Positions 43,220-51,808 of a DNA stretch of 64,000 bases are shown in pieces (the stretch's first letter is position 1; the number at the start of each line of letters is the position of its first letter). The stretch spans positions 1 to 64,000 of the forward strand of contig JAVHLC010000004.1 in NCBI GenBank assembly GCA_031082315.1. The letters are read 5' to 3'. This stretch comes from Thermodesulfobacteriota bacterium (lineage in GTDB: Bacteria > Desulfobacterota > QYQD01). The notes beneath the pieces are model-generated. The model searched no databases, had not been told where the DNA came from, and worked only from the letters and a program-made list of their open reading frames with translations. A program made the translations under genes and the position numbers.

Positions 43220-44688
43220 CGCTTGCTCTCGTCCTTATTCCCGCCGCCGCAGCCCTTGCCTGCTTTGTCATCCGCTACGATGCCTTGCGGCGCGCCTTGC
43301 TTGTTGCCACGGCACTGGCGCATCTGGCGATGACCGCGGCCTCATGGATGAAAAGACCGGTTCCGGCCCTGGGCGGGTGGCTGGCCGTGGATGCGGGCGG
43401 CCTCGTCTTCTTGAGCATTACCAGTGTGCTTTTTCTGGCCTCCGCCCTCTACGCGCTGGGGTACCTGAAGCGTGAACCCCACGGAGAGCGGAAAGACTTT
43501 GAAGAGGGCGTACTCTTTACCAATGCCCCGGAGGCGGTATTCACCGGGTGCCTCCTCTTTTTTCTGGCCACCATGACGCTTGTGACCATAAGCCAGCATT
43601 TCGGGCTCCTCTGGGTGGCGGTCGAGGCTACGACCCTGGCCAGCGCCCCCCTGATATATTTCCATCGGCACGACCGCTCTCTCGAGGCCACCTGGAAGTA
43701 TCTGCTGCTCTGCTCGGTCGGGATCGCTCTGGCCCTGCTTGGCAATTTCTTCCTCACCGTAGCCGCATCGGCTCCCGGTGGCGGTTCCATACCGCTCGTT
43801 GTGGCCGATCTCATGGCGCAGGCCGGCAAGCTGAACGTGCCCTGGCTGAAGGCCGCGTTCGTACTGCTTCTGATCGGGTACGGGACCAAGATGGGACTTG
43901 CCCCCATGCATACCTGGCTGCCCGACGCACACAGTGAATCCCCATCGCTTGTTTCGGCGCTTCTCTCCGGAGCGCTCCTCAACTGCGCATTCCTGGGCAT
44001 CCTGCGCATCCAGCAGGTGTGCAGCGCAGCCGGTATCGAGGCCTTTGGCCGGGAGGCGTTTATCGCCTTCGGCCTCGTGTCCATGGCCGTTGCCGCCGTG
44101 TTCATCATTGCCCAGACGGATTTTAAACGAATGCTGGCCTACTCCAGTGTAGAACATATGGGCATCCTCTCCCTGGGAGTGGGCCTGGGCGGGGACGGAA
44201 TCTTCGGCGCCGTCTTTCACGCCGTCAACCACTCCCTGACTAAAGGGATGCTCTTTCTCGTAGCCGGAAATCTGCTGACAGTGTACGCAACAAAATCTAC
44301 CGCACGGGTCCGGGGCATCCTGCAACTCGTACCGGCATCAGGCGTACTGTGGGTTGCCGGATTTCTGTCCATTACGGGCGCGCCTCCCTTCGGTACTTTT
44401 GTAAGTGAATTCATTATCCTCAAGGCAGCATTCGACAAGGGATACACCGTTGTGGCCGTAACCTATCTATTGCTCCTTTCTACCATCTTTGCCGGAATGG
44501 CTGCTATTGTGATCCGTATGGCCCAGGGTAAGGCCCCTGAAGATCAGGGACCATCCCGCGCGGAACCGCTGCTGGCGCTTGTGCCTGCGGCAGCGCTCGG
44601 GGCGTTTGTCCTGATGCTGGGTCTGTATTTGCCGCCTTTTTTGGGCCGCACCCTGCATGAGGCGGCCATAATGCTTGGAGGATCTTGA
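43216..44688 (+). CDS. hydrogenase-4 subunit F-like antiporter-type membrane subunit
   Basis: 490 residues, about 14 helices, and the second antiporter-like subunit of the complex. Family elements: 'LLWVAVEATTLASAPLIYF', 'GTKMGLAPMHTWLPDAHSESPSLVSALLSGALLNCAFLGILR' and 'DFKRMLAYSSVEHMGILSLG'. The Asn in 'ALLNCAF' replaces the Lys found in NuoL at that position, as in HyfF proteins. Together with the B-like subunit it would give two ion channels. Confidence 0.92.
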   Translation: MTLALVLIPAAAALACFVIRYDALRRALLVATALAHLAMTAASWMKRPVPALGGWLAVDAGGLVFLSITSVLFLASALYALGYLKREPHGERKDFEEGVLFTNAPEAVFTGCLLFFLATMTLVTISQHFGLLWVAVEATTLASAPLIYFHRHDRSLEATWKYLLLCSVGIALALLGNFFLTVAASAPGGGSIPLVVADLMAQAGKLNVPWLKAAFVLLLIGYGTKMGLAPMHTWLPDAHSESPSLVSALLSGALLNCAFLGILRIQQVCSAAGIEAFGREAFIAFGLVSMAVAAVFIIAQTDFKRMLAYSSVEHMGILSLGVGLGGDGIFGAVFHAVNHSLTKGMLFLVAGNLLTVYATKSTARVRGILQLVPASGVLWVAGFLSITGAPPFGTFVSEFIILKAAFDKGYTVVAVTYLLLLSTIFAGMAAIVIRMAQGKAPEDQGPSRAEPLLALVPAAALGAFVLMLGLYLPPFLGRTLHEAAIMLGGS

Positions 44689-44691
44689 AAA

Positions 44692-46212
44692 ATGGGGCCA
44701 AAGCGTCTTCGCGCCTATAATAGCTGCCCGGTGGGTCTCCGCGATATACCGCTCGTTTCCACCGCTGAATTTAGAGAAACCGTGGTTCGCAGTGTGGCCG
44801 ACGGCGCACGCCTTGCCGCCCTTTTTGGGAGGCCGCATGGGCCGAACACGCTTCGCCTTCTGGCCGTACTGGCCCGGAGCAGCGAAGGAGCGCTCTTTAT
44901 TGTCGAGACCGAAGTCTCCGATTGCTATCCGTCGCTTACCGTTGACTGTCCGCAGGCCCACTGGTTCGAACGGGAGATGGCCGAACAATGGGGGGTGCGG
45001 CCCTTGGGACACCCCTGGCTGAAGCCCATACGGTTCCATCATTCCTACCGCCCGGGTTACGACGCCTGGGCGCGTTCCGCCACTGAGGCCATTCAGCCCT
45101 CGGTGACCGACTTTTTCCAGGTTGCCGGCGAAGAGGTCCATGACGTGGCGGTAGGTCCGGTACACGCCGGGATAATTGAACCCGGTCATTTCCGTTTTCA
45201 ATGCCACGGAGAAAACGTTTATCACCTGGAAATATCACTTGGATATCAGCACCGCGGAGTCGAACGGGCCATGCTCGGCGGACCGACCTCGCGCAGCGCT
45301 CACTATATGGAAACCCTGGCCGGTGATACGTCCGTAGGCCATATGACCGCATATTGCCAGGCCATAGAGGCTTTGCAGGGCTGTATAGTGCCGGCTCGGG
45401 CTTACGCCTTGCGTGCCGTGGCGCTCGAGATTGAGAGACTCGCCAATCATACCGGAGATCTTGGCGCGCTGGCCGGCGACGTGGGATATTTGCCTACGGC
45501 AGCTCATTGCGGCCGTCTGCGTGGCGACTTTCTAAACCTGACTGCGCTCCTTTGTGGAAATCGTTTCGGGCGAGGGCTGGTGCGGCCGGGCGGTGTGGTT
45601 TTTGACCTGGACGCCGATCAGGCCAAGCTCTTGCTGGAGAGAATAGGGCGGATTTACAACAATGTGACCACGGCCGTAGATCTCCTCTGGAAGACGCCGT
45701 CCGTCGTGGGGCGATTTGAGAAGACGGGAAGGGTGCTGCGCCAGACCTGTGAAGACCTGGGACTGGTGGGGCCGGCTGCACGCGCCTGCGGCCTGGAACG
45801 GGATGTCCGCTACGAGTTCCCGTCAGGAATCTATGCCCTACGCCATATTCCGATTGCGATAGGGGAAACAGGCGATGTCTTTGCGCGCGCATACGTAAGG
45901 TGGCTGGAAATCCAGCGTTCCGTGGCCTTCATTCAGGAACAGCTAGAGATGCTCCCGGGCGGACCCATACGGGCTGCGACCGGGGAACTGCCGCCTGAGC
46001 GCCTCGTGGTTTCCCTGGCAGAGGGCTGGCGCGGGGAAATCTGCCACGTGGCAGTGACGGACGTCGGGGGGCGCTTCGCCCATTACAAGGTGGTGGACCC
46101 GTCCTTTCACAACTGGATGGGACTGGCCATGGCCTTGCGTGACCAGCAGATCTCGGATTTTCCGCTCTGCAACAAGAGCTTCAATTTGTCGTATTGCGGA
46201 CACGACCTGTGA
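44692..46212 (+). CDS. hydrogenase-related large subunit lacking NiFe-binding cysteines (NuoC+NuoD-like)
   Basis: 506 residues. The N-terminal ~125 residues are a NuoC-like domain, and the rest is the NuoD/HycE-like large subunit ('EISLGYQHRGVERAM', 'AYCQAIEAL'). In NiFe hydrogenases the first motif reads CGxC; here it is 'ETLAGDTSVGH' (207-217), with Ala210 and Thr213 in place of both cysteines. At the C-terminus the CxxC motif aligns to 'SFNLSYCGHDL', giving Ser and Gly at the cysteine positions. There is no cleavable tail after it. So it cannot hold a NiFe centre, placing it in the Ehr group between complex I and group 4 hydrogenases. It may bind a quinone-like or other acceptor instead. 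Confidence 0.9.
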   Translation: MGPKRLRAYNSCPVGLRDIPLVSTAEFRETVVRSVADGARLAALFGRPHGPNTLRLLAVLARSSEGALFIVETEVSDCYPSLTVDCPQAHWFEREMAEQWGVRPLGHPWLKPIRFHHSYRPGYDAWARSATEAIQPSVTDFFQVAGEEVHDVAVGPVHAGIIEPGHFRFQCHGENVYHLEISLGYQHRGVERAMLGGPTSRSAHYMETLAGDTSVGHMTAYCQAIEALQGCIVPARAYALRAVALEIERLANHTGDLGALAGDVGYLPTAAHCGRLRGDFLNLTALLCGNRFGRGLVRPGGVVFDLDADQAKLLLERIGRIYNNVTTAVDLLWKTPSVVGRFEKTGRVLRQTCEDLGLVGPAARACGLERDVRYEFPSGIYALRHIPIAIGETGDVFARAYVRWLEIQRSVAFIQEQLEMLPGGPIRAATGELPPERLVVSLAEGWRGEICHVAVTDVGGRFAHYKVVDPSFHNWMGLAMALRDQQISDFPLCNKSFNLSYCGHDL

Positions 46213-46225
46213 ATCGGGAGATGGA

Positions 46226-46987
46226 ATGCTCAAGGAGTTAGTTGCTCGATGTAAGCTGGGATACGGCACGATTCCCTTCCCCGCGAAAGAACCGATATTG
46301 CCGGACCGTTACCGGGGATGCCCGGTAGTGGATGCGGCGCGGTGCCCCGGACAGTGCCGGGTCTGCGCGGAAGTCTGCCCCACGAGCGCAGTAAAGGTAT
46401 CAGCAGATGGTCTGCATCTCGATCTCGGGCGATGTCTCTTTTGCGGGGAATGTGAAACTGCATGTCCCGTGAATGCGATCCGTTTTTCCCGGGAATACCG
46501 CATGGCTGCCAGACGGCGGCAAGACCTGGTTCTACCGGGTACAGGTACGGGGACTGCCCGGGCCCTTGATGCCCGAATGAAACGTCTGCTCGGCCGGGCG
46601 CTGCGGCTGCGGCAGGTAAGCGCCGGCGGATGCAATGCCTGCGAGGCGGACACGAATGTGCTCACTACCGTTGTCTTCGACCTCGGCCGTTTCGGTATTC
46701 AGTTTGTCGCCTCACCCCGCCATGCAGATGGAATCCTCGTGACCGGCCCGGTGACGGAGAATATGAAGCCGGCTTTAATAAAAACCTATGAAGCGGTTCC
46801 TGCACCGAAAATTGTCATTGCCGTGGGCGCCTGCGCCATTGCGGGCGGACCCTATGCCGGACACAAAGAAGTGCATGACGGTGTGGAAGGTATCCTTCCT
46901 GTCGATCTGTACATTCCCGGTTGCCCGCCGCATCCCATTGTGATCCTGGATGGCCTGTTACGCCTTCTGGGGCGTATCGGAAAGTAG
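46226..46987 (+). CDS. fused ferredoxin + NuoB-like small subunit (HyfH/HyfI-like)
   Basis: 253 residues. Residues ~30-85 hold two 4Fe-4S clusters: Cys40, 44, 47 and 51 (CxxxCxxCxxxCP, one residue longer than usual in the first gap) and Cys70, 73, 76 and 80. Residues ~125-253 are the NuoB/HyfI-like small subunit with cluster ligands Cys136 and Cys139 in 'AGGCNACEAD', Cys203 in 'GACAIAGG' and Cys233 in 'PGCPPHP'. The two subunits are separate proteins in E. coli Hyf and Hyc. The electron-transfer clusters are thus intact although the NiFe site is lost. Start at 46226, behind GGGAG. Confidence 0.92.
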   Translation: MLKELVARCKLGYGTIPFPAKEPILPDRYRGCPVVDAARCPGQCRVCAEVCPTSAVKVSADGLHLDLGRCLFCGECETACPVNAIRFSREYRMAARRRQDLVLPGTGTGTARALDARMKRLLGRALRLRQVSAGGCNACEADTNVLTTVVFDLGRFGIQFVASPRHADGILVTGPVTENMKPALIKTYEAVPAPKIVIAVGACAIAGGPYAGHKEVHDGVEGILPVDLYIPGCPPHPIVILDGLLRLLGRIGK

Positions 46988-47036
46988 AAGCTCAAAGCCG
47001 AAAGAATATTCAGGGCGTCTATAAATTTATGGACTT

Positions 47037-48101
47037 AGGGGACGTTGTTGAAAACAGTCACTTATTTTTCATAGATTCCGAATTTTGTATAGCCTTGACA
47101 ATGGCCGAGGTGCATACCCCCAATTGCCTGGCTATCTCAGCCGCCGGGATTCCTAGTTCAGAACTTAACTGATACGCAATCCTGGCTCTGGCACTGGAAA
47201 CCTTTCTCCTCCGTCCTCCCATGCGCAGTTCCTGTTCATTTACCCCTTCTTCCTTGCATATTTTCTTTATTAATTGGTCTATCAGGGCTGTTCTTTCCCT
47301 TGGCCGTAGTTGCCTTTTTAAATTCCGGTCGGCTTCTTTCAATATCTCTGTTACAAAGTCTTCTCTACCCAAGATGCGGGCATCATGCGTTATGGAATCC
47401 TTTTTATCCCGGAGAGACAATACCTGTGACCAGCCGCCCAGACTTCGGATCAGGCCTCCTCCTATCAACTCCGACCGCTTCCCTTGATCTTTTCCTTCCT
47501 CCATAAACTTGCGATAGGTCCGAACCGCCCTTCCTTTGTATTCACTAAATTGCCTGAGCACATAGTCTCTTTCCTGCCAGTTATTTTTTATTTTCCCCAC
47601 TAAGACGCCATGACCACTCCAGGGATAACGGTCTAATTCTTCCATGCTTTTTACTATGGAGGCCCTCAAGGGGTTTAAATGGATATAACAGACCAGTGCT
47701 AATAGATATGGTTCCTCTTCGCAGAGGATGGACTTGTATCGGTTTTGAAAGAGGTGACCGGTTCTCTGGTGTCTCCGGTTATAGGAGATGGCATAGCCGG
47801 TTAAAAGACGCCGCATAAACTTGGAGATACCCTGATGGCCGCTGAAAAGAAGCAGATGGACATGGTTGTTCATCAGAACCCAGGCCAGGATTCTGGTGCC
47901 GGTCTCTTCAATCAATTGCGCGATGCGAGAAAGAAAATCTTTTCTGTCTGTATTATCCCGAAAGATATTCTGGCCTTCGATTCCACGGATCATTACATGG
48001 TGAAGGGTTCCCGGGGTATCTAATCTGGCTTGCCGAGGCATGGAGGTTTCTTAGCATAAAGCTATGCCCTTGTAAAGTGATAGTTTTCAACAACGTCCCC
48101 T
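47037..48101. mobile_element. RAYT/IS200-like element with 19-bp inverted ends
   Basis: AGGGGACGTTGTTGAAAAC at 47037-47055 and its exact inverse at 48083-48101 flank a single transposase gene. Similarity continues inward (AGTCACTT / ATCACTT) for about nine more bases. Classical IS200/IS605 elements lack such terminal repeats; REP-associated transposases are flanked by REP-like palindromes. No obvious target duplication. Confidence 0.75.
47058..48041 (-). CDS. REP-associated tyrosine transposase (Y1_Tnp)
   Basis: 327 residues. The HUH motif is 'MNNHVHLLL' (His60 and His62), and the catalytic tyrosine candidates lie in 'LLTGYAISYNRRHQRTGHLFQNRYKS' (Tyr83 or Tyr87). 'YIHLNPLRA' and 'YPWSGH' are typical of the RAYT/TnpA-REP family. 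A C-terminal DnaA-type or homeo-like helix-turn-helix ('ARARIAYQLSSELGIPAAEIARQLGV') is present. Expected to cut and join single-stranded DNA at hairpins. The gene appears intact. Confidence 0.92.
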   Translation of the reverse strand: MPRQARLDTPGTLHHVMIRGIEGQNIFRDNTDRKDFLSRIAQLIEETGTRILAWVLMNNHVHLLLFSGHQGISKFMRRLLTGYAISYNRRHQRTGHLFQNRYKSILCEEEPYLLALVCYIHLNPLRASIVKSMEELDRYPWSGHGVLVGKIKNNWQERDYVLRQFSEYKGRAVRTYRKFMEEGKDQGKRSELIGGGLIRSLGGWSQVLSLRDKKDSITHDARILGREDFVTEILKEADRNLKRQLRPRERTALIDQLIKKICKEEGVNEQELRMGGRRRKVSSARARIAYQLSSELGIPAAEIARQLGVCTSAIVKAIQNSESMKNK

Positions 48102-48170
48102 TATTTCTTAGAGATGTCCCAGAAAATTAAGCCGTCTGGTGTAGCCCCCTGTTCAACAACGAAGGTTGAT

Positions 48171-48383
48171 TTATCCAGTAGTGGCGAGTTTCTGCGCCTC
48201 CTGTTCCACGGCTTGAATCATTGCCTGGATTGACTCGACCTCCGTCTCCTCGAAATAAGACTCGCCACACTGCTGACAAGTCCAGGCCGGGACGTCATCG
48301 AGCGTTAAGTGTACCCCTTTCCTGTCAATATGGAATGGGGCCTTCCCTCGTTTCATTTCACCTTTACAATACATACACTTCAT
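48171..48383 (-). CDS. YgiT-type zinc-finger antitoxin
   Basis: 70 residues. The zinc-binding motif is 'CMYCKGEMKRGK' with 'WTCQQCGESYF', two CxxC pairs as in the N-terminal domain of MqsA/YgiT. The C-terminal helix 'EVESIQAMIQAVEQEAQKL' would contact the toxin. No helix-turn-helix follows, so it is the short form. The start at 48383 overlaps the upstream toxin stop by one base (TAATG) and has GAGG 8 bases upstream; the longer frame is rejected. Confidence 0.85.
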   Translation of the reverse strand: MKCMYCKGEMKRGKAPFHIDRKGVHLTLDDVPAWTCQQCGESYFEETEVESIQAMIQAVEQEAQKLATTG

Positions 48384-48709
48384 TACCTTTTCCTCACCTT
48401 GAAGCCTTCCTCCCAATCATCCAGAGTGGGAATGTAGGCTGTTATGATTGCAAGATACTCATCTTTAGGCGCACAAACCACATGGATAGATCTTCCACTT
48501 GCCCCCTTACCCATAAGTAAGCAACTATGGCCTCGGACATCATCGGGGTAATCTTCTATTATTTCTCCATTTGCAATGATCTGTCTTATCTCTGAAGGCG
48601 AAATCATCCGCTCTGATCGCATCATTTGCCGCACAGCGTGGGGAAGAAATAGAAGCCGTTGAGCAGCGCGCTCATAAATCAATTTTATCAAATTCTTAGA
48701 GTCTTGCAT
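48383..48709 (-). CDS. DUF4258 toxin-like protein
   Basis: 108 residues. DUF4258 pattern: 'FLPHAVRQMMRSERMISPSEIRQIIANGEIIEDYPDDVRGHSCLLMGKGASGRSIHVVCAPKDEYLAIITAYIPTLDDWEEGFKVRKR'-type segments ending in a basic tail, related to RelE/BrnT-like RNases. It is always paired with a small antitoxin; here the YgiT-type protein follows with one base of overlap, forming a type II toxin-antitoxin operon. No clear promoter is visible. Confidence 0.85.
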   Translation of the reverse strand: MQDSKNLIKLIYERAAQRLLFLPHAVRQMMRSERMISPSEIRQIIANGEIIEDYPDDVRGHSCLLMGKGASGRSIHVVCAPKDEYLAIITAYIPTLDDWEEGFKVRKR

Positions 48710-48936
48710 ATCTTACACAGCCATTCAGACATAACCTATTGTTCTTGTAAAAGCCGCTGAACATTATATATCGAGCAGACTCTTCTTTTTAGCATATCAC
48801 CTAAATATCATTCAGTTTATACAACAATCGGGTGAATAACACAATAAGTCTAATTTTGATTAAGACGACTGACGGAATTATTGCGGTTATTCAGGACGAA
48901 GAGGCTGAAAGGTAATTCGCAGATTTGACAAAAAAA

Positions 48937-48965
48937 GGGGCTATCTGCCGAAAGCGGATAGCCCC
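48937..48965 (-). terminator. Rho-independent terminator after initiator tRNA
   Basis: GGGGCTATCCGC pairs with GCAGATAGCCCC (one mismatch) around a five-base loop, followed on the minus strand by seven T (48936-48930). It ends the tRNA-Met transcript 12 bases beyond the CCA. Upstream, 48710-48930 shows no gene, only a 21-codon protein-like tail ending at 48916. Confidence 0.9.
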
Positions 48966-48976
48966 TTGAATTTATT

Positions 48977-49053
<77 letters not shown>

Positions 49054-49113
49054 TCAGACGTTTTGTAAAGTACACCATAAAACCATATCTGTCAAGATGG
49101 GCAAGCCCTCAAT

Positions 49114-50316
49114 TCATATTCTAATGAATCTTTCCATAAGCTTAAGGCCTTCCCTGATAAATAAGCCCGTTTCCTTGGCGGAAACCTCATTAAACCCGGC
49201 CTCTCGCGTCCGGCCCCGCCTGTTCGAAGAGAAGATGACAAAGGGCACAGGCTCGCCTACGTGTGTCTTTATCGAAATAGGGGTGTAATGGTCGGTCACC
49301 AGTAAGATGCGGTGCTCGCCAAATTCAGCCAGACCATCTACCACAACCTGCACTACCTTCCGGTCAAAATTCTCTATGGCCTTTATCTTTTCTTCAAGAT
49401 TCCCGCCGTGGGAGGCCTCATCCGGGGCCTCCACGTGAACCACCACCAGATCCTTTTCTTTAAGAGCGGCCAGGGCGTACTCTGCTTTCCCCTGATAATT
49501 GGTGTCGAGATAACCGGTAGCGCCCGGAACGGCAATAGGTTCAAGTCCGGCATAGACGCCGATGCCCTTCAAGAGATCAACGGCCGATATTATAGCGCCC
49601 TTGATGCCGAAACGTTCGGTAAATTTCGGCATATGGGGTGCCCGTCCCTGCCCCCACAGCCACACCGCATTTGCCGGTTTTTTCCCCTCTTTCACGCGCC
49701 TCTCGTTCACCGGATGGTCCCTTAAAATAATCAATGCCTGGGATATCCAGTTAATCAGATTCGGGTCGTGTTGATAGACTCCCCAATGGGCAGAGACATC
49801 CCTGCCGGTATGGTCATGGGGCGGGACTGTAGCCAGCTTTTCCTTGCCTTCCGCCCAGACCAGGAGATGCCTGTAGCTTACCCCGGGATAAAGCGTAAGG
49901 CCGTTGACCTTCACCTTCCGGCCGATATCGGCCACAATGGCGCGGGCCTCTTCAGTAGAGATATGACCGGCGCTATAGTCAACCATAACTGTCCGGCCAT
50001 CGGCCATAAAGTCCAGGGTGACCAAGTTGCACCGGAAGGCCACGTCATCAGGCGACAATCTTATCCCCATACTTCCGGCCTCAAGCGGTCCGCGACCGGT
50101 ATAGCAGGAGGCAGGATCATATCCCAGTATGGAGAGATTGGCCACGTCGCTACCCGGCTCAAAACCTGGAGGCACGGTCTTTACCAACCCCAGTTCACCC
50201 TCCCGGGCCAGGAAATCCATGGCCGGAGTAGAAGCGGCCTGGAGCGGGGTCTTCCCGCCTAATTCCTCCAGCGGATAATCCCCCATGCCGTCCCCGATCA
50301 AGACTACATACTTCAT
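49114..50316 (-). CDS. cofactor-independent phosphoglycerate-mutase-family protein (ApgM-like)
   Basis: 400 residues, alkaline-phosphatase superfamily, archaeal-type iPGM. Metal and catalytic residues: Asp9 in 'LIGDGMGDYP', nucleophile Ser62 in 'VANLSILGYD', 'PPHDHTGRD', 'VHVEAPDEASHGG' and 'LLVTDHYTPISIKTHVGE'. It lies 104 bases after hom on the same strand, so it is either a glycolytic mutase or, as some family members next to hom have been suggested to be, a homoserine kinase supplying threonine synthesis. The sequence alone does not decide. Confidence 0.9.
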   Translation of the reverse strand: MKYVVLIGDGMGDYPLEELGGKTPLQAASTPAMDFLAREGELGLVKTVPPGFEPGSDVANLSILGYDPASCYTGRGPLEAGSMGIRLSPDDVAFRCNLVTLDFMADGRTVMVDYSAGHISTEEARAIVADIGRKVKVNGLTLYPGVSYRHLLVWAEGKEKLATVPPHDHTGRDVSAHWGVYQHDPNLINWISQALIILRDHPVNERRVKEGKKPANAVWLWGQGRAPHMPKFTERFGIKGAIISAVDLLKGIGVYAGLEPIAVPGATGYLDTNYQGKAEYALAALKEKDLVVVHVEAPDEASHGGNLEEKIKAIENFDRKVVQVVVDGLAEFGEHRILLVTDHYTPISIKTHVGEPVPFVIFSSNRRGRTREAGFNEVSAKETGLFIREGLKLMERFIRI

Positions 50317-50420
50317 ATAAAGAAATTCCTAATTTCGTATCACTTTAGTGCTTTGAAATGGTCCAACCTCTAAGATTCCAGTTGCAGGGTGTCGTGCTTC
50401 GTATTTAGAAGTTACCTGTT

Positions 50421-51728
50421 TTACAACGTATTCTCAATTCTGATAAACATGGTCTTTGCGGTTGCCACATCCAGGCGGTCGATTTTGGCCACGGCCTTGC
50501 GCACGTTGCTCTCCCGGGCCTCATGCGTCATCATGACTATGGGAACAGAGCCGCGGACATCGCGGCCTTTTTGGATGACTGATTCTATACTGATGCCGTT
50601 GCGTCCCAGTATCCCGGAAATTTTGGATAAAACACCCGGGCTGTCCACAACAGAAAAACGCATATAGTACCGGCAGACCAAGTCATCCACAGGCTTGACC
50701 GGAAGTGACCGCAATTGATCGATCGCACACGAAAGTGCCGGGACACGCTGGGTCGTGCCCTTCAGCACATTACGGCCCAAATCAATAATGTCGCCGACCA
50801 CCGCGCTGCCGGTAGGCATCATGCCTGCCCCCATCCCGTACAGAAGCACCTGCCCCACTGCATCCCCTTGTATATAAAAGGCGTTATAGACACCGTTTAC
50901 ATTGGCCAGGAGATGCTCGCTTGGAATCATGGTAGGGTGGACCCGGACTTCAATGGACTGACCGTCGCAGCGGGATATGGCGAGAAGTTTAACACGATAA
51001 CCGAGTTCCTTGGCAAAGGCGATATCCACGGGTTCAATGCCCGCTATACCTTCTGTATAAATATCTTCCAGCCGCACGAAACTGCCGTAGGCTAATGTGC
51101 TGATAACGGCCAGTTTGTGGGCCGCATCGATCCCCTCCACATCATAGGCGGGATCCGCTTCGGCATAGCCTTTGGCCTGGGCCTCTTTCAATACATCCCC
51201 GAAAGAACTCCCTTCATCGGTCATCTTGGTCAGGATATAATTCGAAGTGCCGTTCATAATGCCCAATATGGACTGGATATGGTCTGCCACCAGACCTTCC
51301 CGTATAGACCGGATGACCGGAATACCTCCTCCTACACTGGCCTCAAAACCAATATCCACGCCCTTACGCCCGGCCGCCGTAAATATCTCCTTCCCATGAG
51401 CAGCAAGCAGGGCCTTGTTGGCGGTAACCACATGTTTACCCCGTTCGATAGCCCTGAGGATAAAACTACGCGCCGGCTCGTACCCGCCGATAAGTTCTAC
51501 CACTATGGAGATTTCGTCATCGCCAAAGACGTCCTCAATATCGGTAGAGAGCATCTTTTTCGCTATCTTAAGCTTAATCCTGTCCGGATACTTATCCACA
51601 ATCCGCTTGAGGACAACAGGCGCCCCCACCCGTTTAGCCAGTAAGTCTCCCTTTTCAAGGAGAATTTTGGCCACCCCGCTCCCTACGGTTCCTAACCCAA
51701 TCAATCCCACGTAAATAGGTTTTGCCAT
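50421..51728 (-). CDS. hom: homoserine dehydrogenase
   Basis: 435 residues. NAD(P)-binding 'IGLIGLGTVGSGVAKIL', catalytic region 'GGGIPVIRSIREGLVADHIQSILGIMNGTSNYILTKM', 'DPAYDVEGIDAAHKLAVIS', and a C-terminal ACT domain ('YMRFSVVDSPGVLSKISGILGRNGISIESVIQKG') that normally mediates threonine feedback. Converts aspartate semialdehyde to homoserine. GGAAGG precedes the ATG. Followed by the ApgM-like gene. Confidence 0.97.
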   Translation of the reverse strand: MAKPIYVGLIGLGTVGSGVAKILLEKGDLLAKRVGAPVVLKRIVDKYPDRIKLKIAKKMLSTDIEDVFGDDEISIVVELIGGYEPARSFILRAIERGKHVVTANKALLAAHGKEIFTAAGRKGVDIGFEASVGGGIPVIRSIREGLVADHIQSILGIMNGTSNYILTKMTDEGSSFGDVLKEAQAKGYAEADPAYDVEGIDAAHKLAVISTLAYGSFVRLEDIYTEGIAGIEPVDIAFAKELGYRVKLLAISRCDGQSIEVRVHPTMIPSEHLLANVNGVYNAFYIQGDAVGQVLLYGMGAGMMPTGSAVVGDIIDLGRNVLKGTTQRVPALSCAIDQLRSLPVKPVDDLVCRYYMRFSVVDSPGVLSKISGILGRNGISIESVIQKGRDVRGSVPIVMMTHEARESNVRKAVAKIDRLDVATAKTMFIRIENTL

Positions 51729-51808
51729 GATAACCTTCCTGCCATGCCTTAATGAGGACTTAAACTCTTACCTTATTGCGCCAACCGTTGTCAAAAGAAA
51801 TAATGCAC

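Noticed and set aside
48842-48916. 21-codon protein-like tail before the terminator
   Set aside because: No start or upstream body; too short to call, possibly a gene remnant.
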